Virus record (IMG/VR): IMGVR_UViG_3300010396_000051
Span: 1 to 56,086 of that record
DNA length: 56,086 nucleotides
Strand: one strand, 5' to 3'
DNA from: a virus
Part shown: piece by piece, positions 46,906-53,267 of the stretch
Layout of the letters: each line of letters starts with the position of its first letter
How positions within the stretch are numbered: the stretch's first letter is position 1
Notes under the pieces: model-generated
Told to the model about the DNA's origin: nothing
Seen by the model: the letters and a program-made list of their open reading frames with translations, nothing else
The model's database searches: none
Made by a program: the position numbers and the translations under genes

Positions 46906-47125
46906 ACTGAAACCCTGCAAGTGTGGCGAGCCGCATGATAACTGGCCGGGTAACGATGGCGGTCAGCTCTGCCAAATGTGCTGGGAGCATGAATGCGATG
47001 CCTCATGGTGGCAAATGGTGCAGGCGCTAGATGAGGCTGTAAATGGGAACCGCCGCTCAGGATCGAGCGCAAAGAGTGAGCCGCCCGAAGATGGCTCTTG
47101 TCGTACCAGTCCAAATTCGGACTAG
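46895..47125 (+). CDS. Zinc-ribbon protein, unknown
   Basis: 76 residues. CKCGEPHDNW and CQMCWEHEC provide cysteines for a zinc ion; the end is polar. It terminates inside motif B copy B7, overlapping the convergent gene by 4 bp. Confidence 0.6.
   Translation: MASELKPCKCGEPHDNWPGNDGGQLCQMCWEHECDASWWQMVQALDEAVNGNRRSGSSAKSEPPEDGSCRTSPNSD
47109..47122. promoter_or_regulatory. Motif B palindrome, copy B7
   Basis: GTCCAAATTCGGAC at the meeting point of two convergent genes. No T-run on either side, so not a terminator. Confidence 0.5.
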
Positions 47126-47508
47126 GCGATCGGCTCAACGGGTTTGTAATTGTTCGGATCAAATCCGCTCTGCGCCTGAATGTATCCCGAAGTCCCCGCC
47201 TGCGCCGCAACCACATACCCGTCAATCTCCGCCAGAGTCGCCGCTGGAAGCCCCGGAGTGGCCTTTAGGGTCGTCAGCACGCCAATGATGGTGGCGTAGA
47301 TGGTCAGGATGGTAGTCGAGGCTGTCTGCGGGGTTCCTATGCTCTGGAGCGCGGGGTTTACCGCGGCTTCGAGGGATGCGACAAGGGGTTCAAAGGGAGC
47401 GCCGACGCCCGACGCTAAGAGAGCCACATTGCCGGCAAGTTCGATGGCGGGGAGAAGCTGCTTCAGGTGAGCCCAGAATCCGGTGACTGGAACGGGTGTG
47501 GTCGCCAT
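47122..47508 (-). CDS. Hydrophobic lysis-region protein, unknown
   Basis: 128 residues from ATG 47508. Alternating helices with hydrophobic faces (PAIELAGNVALLASGVG; TTILTIYATIIGVLTTL) and no clear signal peptide. The lysis-cassette location suggests a role at the envelope. Confidence 0.6.
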   Translation of the reverse strand: MATTPVPVTGFWAHLKQLLPAIELAGNVALLASGVGAPFEPLVASLEAAVNPALQSIGTPQTASTTILTIYATIIGVLTTLKATPGLPAATLAEIDGYVVAAQAGTSGYIQAQSGFDPNNYKPVEPIA

Positions 47509-47879
47509 TATTTTGCTCCCGGCAGCGGCAAGGCTGCTTGTTGAGACTGCACCTGGTTGACGGCGGTCTGCGCTGCCGCCTGGGTCGCCTGACCGTTGTG
47601 GTAGGCCAGATAGACCGTTTCGGCCGCATTGAGAGTCACGCCAAATTGGTTGAAGGCTTGCTTCACGGCCGGCTGGAGCACCAGCGTCCCCGCTTCCGAC
47701 TGGGACTTGATCGAACTGTAGAAATCTCGCGCTCCCTTGAGGATCTGGCCCATACTCTGATCGGCTGGGTTTATGTATCCTTGCCCCACTACAGGCGGAG
47801 CTGTCGGGGGAGATACCATCGATTTTTGGCAGGCCGCCAGCGGAAGGCACAGCGCGATTGCGAGGATGAGACATTTCAT
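47508..47879 (-). CDS. Putative lipoprotein of the lysis region
   Basis: 123 residues from ATG 47879. MKCLILAIALCLPLAAC is a lipoprotein signal with lipobox LAAC and lipid-bearing Cys17. The mature part has helical, Gln/Ala-rich segments. Phage lipoproteins in lysis cassettes can be outer-membrane spanins (Rz1), but this one is longer than usual. Translation coupled (TAATG) to the next gene. Confidence 0.75.
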   Translation of the reverse strand: MKCLILAIALCLPLAACQKSMVSPPTAPPVVGQGYINPADQSMGQILKGARDFYSSIKSQSEAGTLVLQPAVKQAFNQFGVTLNAAETVYLAYHNGQATQAAAQTAVNQVQSQQAALPLPGAK

Positions 47880-47882
47880 CGC

Positions 47883-48146
47883 TTATTCCTTGGGCGGGGC
47901 TGCCGCCGGAGTAGGGTTTATCGTCACCGAAGTGGTGGAAGCCGGATCTGGATTAAGCGGAACCTGCACAGACTTCTCTCCAGCCTTCTTGCCCTGAATG
48001 TAGCCAAATGCGCCAGTGATGATCGACGAGGCCATTGTGATGACAGCCCCGGCGCCGGGATGAGTACTGAACATCGCCAGCGAGGCTAGAATGCTTGCGT
48101 CGACGATGAACAGCATGGCCCAAAAGGAATCAGGATAGTCTTTCAC
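47883..48146 (-). CDS. Putative holin
   Basis: 87 residues from GTG 48146. Two hydrophobic segments (FWAMLFIVDASILASLAMF and AVITMASSIITGAFGYIQG) followed by a charged, Pro-rich tail (GKKAGEKS). Adjacent to the endolysin and a second small membrane protein, the expected setting of a holin that permeabilises the inner membrane. Confidence 0.65.
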   Translation of the reverse strand: MKDYPDSFWAMLFIVDASILASLAMFSTHPGAGAVITMASSIITGAFGYIQGKKAGEKSVQVPLNPDPASTTSVTINPTPAAAPPKE

Positions 48147-48250
48147 TTATCCTCCAGACCCGGGCCGGATGCGCCCTTGAAGAAGGCGACGACAATCACC
48201 AGCGCGAATAACTCCACCAAACACGCCGCACATGCCCAAATCCAGATCAT
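48143..48250 (-). CDS. 35-residue membrane protein
   Basis: ATG 48250. One hydrophobic helix (IWACAACLVELFALVIVVAF) and a polar tail, with its stop in GTGA overlap with the holin candidate. Could be a second holin or antiholin; inference only. Confidence 0.65.
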   Translation of the reverse strand: MIWIWACAACLVELFALVIVVAFFKGASGPGLEDK

Positions 48251-48283
48251 CACAGTGCCTCTTGTCAATTGCTACTTACAACG

Positions 48284-48718
48284 CTACGACGCTTTCTGCC
48301 ATAAATCAATCTCCTTCTTGCGTCTAGCGACTAGACCTGCAAGAACTTGGCCTCCAGCGTAGACCCATTTTGCCAATTGAGCTGGGACCTGATCATACTG
48401 CCCCATATTCAGCAGCCGTAGGAGGGTCGATGTTTTGAGCGCCCCGGAGCCCATATTGAACGTGAAGTCCGTCAGTGCATCCGTCTGCCCCTGCGTGAGC
48501 GGAACCTTGACCAGCGCCTGCATTTGTTCGCAGTGGATTTGGAGATCGACGGCGAGTTGAGCGTCGGCCTGCTCTTGGGTCCAGACAAGCCCGTCGTGGA
48601 CTTCCGGACCGGTGTGGCCATAGGCAATTGTCCAGACGCCCACAGGGTCTTGGTAGGCGCGCAGTTTTTCGCCTTCCGACTCCTTGGCCAAATCAACACA
48701 GTCTTGAGAGTAAGTCAT
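48284..48718 (-). CDS. Endolysin, GH24 lysozyme
   Basis: 144 residues. The E-x8-D-x5-T catalytic triad of T4-type lysozymes is present as Glu15, Asp24 and Thr30 (AKESEG, AYQDPVG, WTIAYGHT), with later family features (LTDFTFNMGSGAL). It cuts the glycan backbone of peptidoglycan. No signal peptide, so it needs the holin. Confidence 0.92.
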   Translation of the reverse strand: MTYSQDCVDLAKESEGEKLRAYQDPVGVWTIAYGHTGPEVHDGLVWTQEQADAQLAVDLQIHCEQMQALVKVPLTQGQTDALTDFTFNMGSGALKTSTLLRLLNMGQYDQVPAQLAKWVYAGGQVLAGLVARRKKEIDLWQKAS

Positions 48719-48885
48719 AGGATCACCGATCCATTACATTCTGCTCGATACACCTGTTCCGCTACATCCACCGCATTGCATAGATTGAAGTGTGAGAGAA
48801 ATTCATATCCCTTCGCTTCAAGGAATGCGCAGGCTAAGATAACGTCATCCGGCAAGTCCTCTTCGCACTCATAAAAGTGCGTCAT
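48715..48885 (-). CDS. Small acidic protein, unknown
   Basis: 56 residues from ATG 48885 after GGAG. Acidic with several cysteines (FYECEEDLPDDVILACAF). Its stop overlaps the endolysin start. No family recognised. Confidence 0.55.
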   Translation of the reverse strand: MTHFYECEEDLPDDVILACAFLEAKGYEFLSHFNLCNAVDVAEQVYRAECNGSVIL

Positions 48886-48887
48886 GC

Positions 48888-49535
48888 TTACACACTCCAA
48901 GGAATCGGATTTGCGCTTGCCATGACCCAGACTCGCGTGTAGATCGATCGCAGGAACCACGGTGCATTCTGGCATTCAGTCTGAAGTTGCGGGTGCAGGC
49001 CAGCACTCCAGTTAGTAGAGATCATAGGGAGGTTTTGGAATTGGGTAGGAGGGGTAAAGGTTTGATTGTTGAGGGACAACCCCAACACCGACCACTTGCT
49101 CCCGTCCGACTGTAGTCTCAGTTGAAAAGTGTTTGAACCCACAGACGGGGCATTGGTAAAGCTCGTGTCTACCCACGCTGTCCCGGTCGGATCCAGTTGC
49201 CACAACTTCTTCGTCGCGTTCCATTGACAGCTCCCATTCGCCTGCTTGCCACCGGAGAAGGTGACTTTCAGGTCATTCTCCCTGCGTCCGACATGCGGTA
49301 AGTCTTCGTTGGTTTCCCACCAGTCCACGTCAAGTCCGAAGTAGCCGGGACCGGGATTGGGATAGTCCGCGGAAATCAGACCGCCGCCCATCTCCGCTCC
49401 GGGTCCGGAGTCATTCAGCACCACCACGCCGCCCTTGACGGTGTAGGACTTGTACGAGGTCGGAGCGACAGGATTGATCGTGCTGCCGGTGTTGGCGCGC
49501 CACGGATCGCTGGTGGCGTCATAGACGGTAATCAC
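48888..49535 (-). CDS. Beta-rich protein, possible tail or lectin-like
   Basis: 215 residues from GTG 49535, 5 nt after AGGAG. Beta-strand-rich with many Trp and Asn (YFGLDVDWWETN; KWSVLGLSLNNQTF), like carbohydrate-binding or fibre-associated domains. No signal peptide. Function unknown. Confidence 0.6.
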   Translation of the reverse strand: MITVYDATSDPWRANTGSTINPVAPTSYKSYTVKGGVVVLNDSGPGAEMGGGLISADYPNPGPGYFGLDVDWWETNEDLPHVGRRENDLKVTFSGGKQANGSCQWNATKKLWQLDPTGTAWVDTSFTNAPSVGSNTFQLRLQSDGSKWSVLGLSLNNQTFTPPTQFQNLPMISTNWSAGLHPQLQTECQNAPWFLRSIYTRVWVMASANPIPWSV

Positions 49536-49537
49536 GG

Positions 49538-49693
49538 TTACTCCTGTTCATCCTCGGTGAAGTGGTATTGCCCATTCTCCTTGTGCGCCGTGCCCTTCAG
49601 CACGGTGCCGTCAACGAGAGTGAGGGTTGCGGGTGTAGGCGGGCATGGCGGCTGATTCGCTCCGCCGCAGTCTCCAATGATTGGCTTGGGCAT
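49538..49693 (-). CDS. Small protein, unknown
   Basis: 51 residues from ATG 49693 after GGAAAGG. Pro/Cys-rich start (GDCGGANQPPCPPTP) and a compact strand part. Overlaps the upstream gene by 83 nt in another frame. Confidence 0.5.
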   Translation of the reverse strand: MPKPIIGDCGGANQPPCPPTPATLTLVDGTVLKGTAHKENGQYHFTEDEQE

Positions 49694-50099
49694 TGTCTTG
49701 CCTTTCCGCGATCGTAGGATCGCTGGTGAATAAATGAGTGGGATCAAGTTTGGCGTGATGAGCGCCAGCTTGATAACCGATGTAAAGCATGGCGATAGCG
49801 ACAATCAATCCCAAGGCAGCAATAATGAGATTACTGATCCCGATGCGGGAGTTTAGATTGTCGAGTTTGTCCTGATTTTCCTGATGGCGTAGCGATTGCT
49901 GCTTATCTCGTTCCGTCTCCACCGCTTTGAAGGAAGCCACGAAGTTGCTCATTTGTTTGTGAAACTCCTTGCTCTCTTCTACCCACTGCGAGTGATCCGA
50001 AACGGTTTTTTGCAAAACGGCCATATCGCGTTCAATGTCGCCGAATCGCTGGTCGTCGCTGCGTCTCTCCCATCCCTGACCGACTCGGTTTGCCGTCAT
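49611..50099 (-). CDS. Coiled-coil protein with one membrane helix
   Basis: 162 residues from ATG 50099 behind GGGGGA. Coiled coil about 20-85 (RDKQQSLRHQENQDKLDN) then a membrane helix (LIIAALGLIVAIAMLYIGY, about 90-110) and a periplasmic or cytoplasmic tail. Spanin-like inner-membrane subunits have this shape, but orientation is not clear. Confidence 0.6.
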   Translation of the reverse strand: MTANRVGQGWERRSDDQRFGDIERDMAVLQKTVSDHSQWVEESKEFHKQMSNFVASFKAVETERDKQQSLRHQENQDKLDNLNSRIGISNLIIAALGLIVAIAMLYIGYQAGAHHAKLDPTHLFTSDPTIAERQDNAQANHWRLRRSESAAMPAYTRNPHSR

Positions 50100-50162
50100 T
50101 CCCCCAACCTTGGCCCTAAAAATACCCGCGCCTGTCAGCTTGCGGTATTACTCCGCAGCGGG

Positions 50163-50519
50163 TTATTGCGAAATCACAGTGACAATCGTACCTTTAAATC
50201 CAGTCAATCCACCAGGTAAAGCCGGGATGGTTCCGCTCCAACAGACTGCCGTCGATGGAGATCCTGTCGGGTAACCCCACCAGCTATAAACCTGAACTGC
50301 GCTGGTCTGAGTCAGACTGGTGTCAGTCCACGGCCCCTGTGCGCTGGCGGTCGTGGTCAGACTCTTGCCGCCCGTTGTCGGCATGGTCAGAGTGCAGGTG
50401 CCGGGGAAGCGGATGAGAGTAACGGCGGTTGAAGTTGAATTCGTCCACGTCAGCGATACCTGCACGGAAGCCCAGAGCGGAGAGGTGAGAAGAAACAAGA
50501 TGGGGAGAAGGTGTCTCAT
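50163..50519 (-). CDS. Small secreted protein
   Basis: 118 residues from ATG 50519. MRHLLPILFLLTSPLWA is a Sec signal peptide; the mature part is beta-rich with paired Trp/Cys and ends in LTGFKGTIVTVISQ, close to the ending of the larger protein beside it (LANFKGTVTIK). ATGA overlap links translation to that protein. Function unknown, exported. Confidence 0.7.
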   Translation of the reverse strand: MRHLLPILFLLTSPLWASVQVSLTWTNSTSTAVTLIRFPGTCTLTMPTTGGKSLTTTASAQGPWTDTSLTQTSAVQVYSWWGYPTGSPSTAVCWSGTIPALPGGLTGFKGTIVTVISQ

Positions 50520-53041
50520 TTGATTGTCACCGTGCCTTTGAAGTTCGCGAGGCCTGTGATCTGGACCGAGGGCGTGACCGGGATCAGCGCAAAATTCGCC
50601 GTCATGGTCGAGTTCGCCGTCAGGGTACAGGAGGCCGTGCCAGTGCCAGAGATCGCAGAGCAAGCCCCGGTTCCACTCCACCCGCTGAAGGAATACCCCG
50701 CATTCGGCGTAGCAGTGCAGGCACCGATCGCGGTGTTGTAGTTGTAGGTTCCGGCGGTGCAATTGGACCCACTCACCGAACCATTCGTCGCCGTGATCCC
50801 GAGCGTGTACGTGTTGATGGTCATCGTTGCGGTTAGCGAGGTGTTGGCGGTGATCGTGAAGGGGCCGCAGGTTCCGGTGCCCGTACATGACGCCGATCCT
50901 GTCGTAGCCCATCCCGTGAAGGTGTAGCCGGTGTTTGCTGTCGCTGTACAAGCTCCGACGGAGGTTCCTAATGCGTAAGACCCCGCCATACAGTTCGAGC
51001 CCGTCACGGTGCCATTGGTGGCCGTTACGGATAGGCTGACGGCGCCGGAGTAACAACTTGCGCTGTCAAACGTCCCAGCAAGTGATGTGGTTGAGCCGTT
51101 TGTCAATCCACCCAGTACGTTCAGATAGCAATTCGCCGCCGGGTTGAGCCATGCGTGACCCGCTGTGCTCGCGATATTTCCGCCTGTCACTTCAGGGCCA
51201 ATCCCCGGCCACGGGGCAGTAGATCCCGATGGAAACACCCACCACGATGGTGACGCGGAAAGGTAGAGCGATGGGTAAGATGTCCACATGATTGACGGCA
51301 CGGCTAGGCCAGGATAGGTCGATGCGCTTGACCCGGATTCTCCAGTGTTTGTCCTTACCGCTCCACTAACAGCATCCCAGTTTCCCCAGCGCATCGAGGA
51401 AGCATTTGAACCTGCGTTTGTCACTACGTCATTCGGAACCGGGCCGGGAGGCGAAAGCGTACCGCCGTAGCAGGTCGATGAATACTCAGACCCGATCTGG
51501 CCTGAGTCGCCGAATAGAAACACCATGCCTGAGTTTCCAATGCCGCAATCTGTGGTCGAGGTCATGGCATATTGATAAGTCGCTGCATGGCCTCCATATC
51601 CGAGCACGTTGGCCACAAAGTTCAGATAGCGCGAATACGCCATATCGTTGATGGTGAGAAGATTCTGACTCTTCGCCGCCGTAGATGTCGATGGGTCGAA
51701 GCCGCTCAGGGCGTTTCGGAAAACGGTGTTCGCAAAAGCCGTGCCATGAATCGAGTCTTCGGTATGGCAGATGCCAATGTTTCCCTCCCATAGGTTGTAA
51801 TAATCTCCAGCGTTGTGGTGGAACTGATCGCACTGCTGCCATTGCGGATCGCCGTTGTCGTAGTAGTTGTCCACGGCGTAGTGATAGCCGAAGACGTTTC
51901 CTTCGCCGCCTTCCATGATTTCGCAGGTGGCGATTTTCTGGCAGATATTATTCTGTGCCAGGTTATCCCCGGACTGCCAGAAGTCCACGCCATACGCCTC
52001 GCTCGATGGCGACGATCCGTACTCGTAATTATTCTGAATCGTGATGTGCGAAGACGACGCAACCCACACATGCTTGTGCATGGAGGTGGAGGTTGAAAGG
52101 CTATTGACGAGCGAGACATTCTGAATCCAAGAATTTGTAGCCCAGATAAACTGAACCATCGCGGCGGCATTGGTTACGGTTGAGCCTGTCGTGTTGATTT
52201 GCAGATTCTCCAACCCAAATCCTGTCATTGGCAGGGACGAGGAAAAGGTTGCGAGGGGAGATTTGCCGCTGGACCAGTTCGGCGCGTAGAGGGCAGGCGT
52301 GAAGGTTACGGTCGAGCCTGAAATGCCGGTCACGGTCACTACCTGAATCTGCGACCGGCCCGGGAATGCATTTCCTCCATCGCCTTGTTGTGAATAGGTG
52401 GTTGATCCGTTGAAAAACGCATTTCCTGTATCCGAGGCGTCGTCTAGTTGGTTGAAGATAAGCAATGAACCTGCGTGAAGATTAGCGATGCTCCCTGAAC
52501 ACGCCGACGGAATTGTGACGCTCCCGCAAATATTTCCGCTGGGAACCGCGCCTAGGACGACGCTCGTAGACCCCTGCGTCATGCCGCTGGAGACAGTCAG
52601 AACATTCGCCGTGAATCCGATCGATCCTGAGTCCCCGTTGTAAAGGCATACCGGCACCGGACCGATGCCGAGGCAGTTTGAGGAGGTGTTGGTGAAATTG
52701 AGAATGGTGCTCGTCGGGCCTGCACCGCGGAGCGTCACGTTCGATGCGGTCGAGACGAGCGACGATGACCAGTTGTAGGTTCCAGCGCCCAGCAGAACGG
52801 TTTCGCCGGCAGGGCAGGCTGTGAGCGCTGAGGCGACGGATGATGGCGTAGCTGAGGAGGTGAGTGTTGTGCAGACCGTTGTGCGCGCGGGAATTGAGCC
52901 GGCACCCGCCCCGCTCCAGTCAACGGCCCTGCTCGGTGCGAGCAGCCCCGTTGAGGACTGCCCGTAAAGTACCGTTGCCCCGAGAAGGAGCAGGGGGATA
53001 TACTTCAGCGCGAGGTTGCTTATGAGTTTGATTATCGCCAT
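50516..53041 (-). CDS. Secreted parallel beta-helix protein with C-terminal repeats
   Basis: 841 residues from ATG 53041. Signal peptide (MAIIKLISNLALKYIPLLLL, ending about residue 25-28). Residues about 60-620 are pectate-lyase-like beta-helix (ETVLLGAGTYNW; SNVTLRGAGPTSTILNF; NSWIQNVSLVNS). Two tandem repeats of about 80 residues follow (about 660-820; TATNGTVTGSNC and TATNGSVSGSNC), of the bacterial surface-repeat type. It could be a secreted or surface depolymerase. No clear catalytic residues identified. Confidence 0.8.
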   Translation of the reverse strand: MAIIKLISNLALKYIPLLLLGATVLYGQSSTGLLAPSRAVDWSGAGAGSIPARTTVCTTLTSSATPSSVASALTACPAGETVLLGAGTYNWSSSLVSTASNVTLRGAGPTSTILNFTNTSSNCLGIGPVPVCLYNGDSGSIGFTANVLTVSSGMTQGSTSVVLGAVPSGNICGSVTIPSACSGSIANLHAGSLLIFNQLDDASDTGNAFFNGSTTYSQQGDGGNAFPGRSQIQVVTVTGISGSTVTFTPALYAPNWSSGKSPLATFSSSLPMTGFGLENLQINTTGSTVTNAAAMVQFIWATNSWIQNVSLVNSLSTSTSMHKHVWVASSSHITIQNNYEYGSSPSSEAYGVDFWQSGDNLAQNNICQKIATCEIMEGGEGNVFGYHYAVDNYYDNGDPQWQQCDQFHHNAGDYYNLWEGNIGICHTEDSIHGTAFANTVFRNALSGFDPSTSTAAKSQNLLTINDMAYSRYLNFVANVLGYGGHAATYQYAMTSTTDCGIGNSGMVFLFGDSGQIGSEYSSTCYGGTLSPPGPVPNDVVTNAGSNASSMRWGNWDAVSGAVRTNTGESGSSASTYPGLAVPSIMWTSYPSLYLSASPSWWVFPSGSTAPWPGIGPEVTGGNIASTAGHAWLNPAANCYLNVLGGLTNGSTTSLAGTFDSASCYSGAVSLSVTATNGTVTGSNCMAGSYALGTSVGACTATANTGYTFTGWATTGSASCTGTGTCGPFTITANTSLTATMTINTYTLGITATNGSVSGSNCTAGTYNYNTAIGACTATPNAGYSFSGWSGTGACSAISGTGTASCTLTANSTMTANFALIPVTPSVQITGLANFKGTVTIK
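52975..53004 (+). promoter_or_regulatory. Candidate plus-strand promoter inside beta-helix gene
   Basis: TTGCCC (52975-52980), 18 bp, TATACT (52999-53004, 5 of 6). It points to the tiny membrane gene at 53022, antisense to the beta-helix gene start. Confidence 0.45.
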
Positions 53042-53138
53042 TGTAGCCGTGAGCTGTTTTATCGCCGGGGTTGTGGTAGGGACATGGCTCGGAGCTTCAA
53101 TCTTTGCCGACTGGCTGGAGGCCACGCGCAAGCCGTGA
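53022..53138 (+). CDS. 38-residue membrane protein
   Basis: ATG 53022, 6 nt after GAGG. One hydrophobic helix (SLIIAIVAVSCFIAGVVVGT) then ADWLEATRKP. On the opposite strand to its neighbours and overlapping their 5' end by 20 bp. Confidence 0.55.
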   Translation: MSLIIAIVAVSCFIAGVVVGTWLGASIFADWLEATRKP

Positions 53139-53218
53139 CCAAAGACGAAGCCCTCGCCTACTACATCCCGCTTATCGCGTGGAGCTTGGGGTCGCTTTGG
53201 CTTGCCCTTCATCGCTAG
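53135..53218 (+). CDS. 27-residue membrane peptide
   Basis: GTG 53135 in GTGA overlap with the previous frame. MTKDEALAYYIPLIAWSLGS then LWLALHR is a single hydrophobic helix with a charged start. Coupled translation supports it. Unknown. Confidence 0.5.
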   Translation: MTKDEALAYYIPLIAWSLGSLWLALHR

Positions 53219-53267
53219 CCTCATTGCTCTCCAATCAGCGTGCAACTAGTGATGGTGGGCTGCTGCA

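Noticed and set aside
7166-47122. Motif B copies as terminators
   Set aside because: A 14-bp palindrome without loop or T-run, two copies inside coding sequence.
48240-48283. Further motif A copy near 48264 (TTGTCAATTGC)
   Set aside because: Matches only half of the palindrome.
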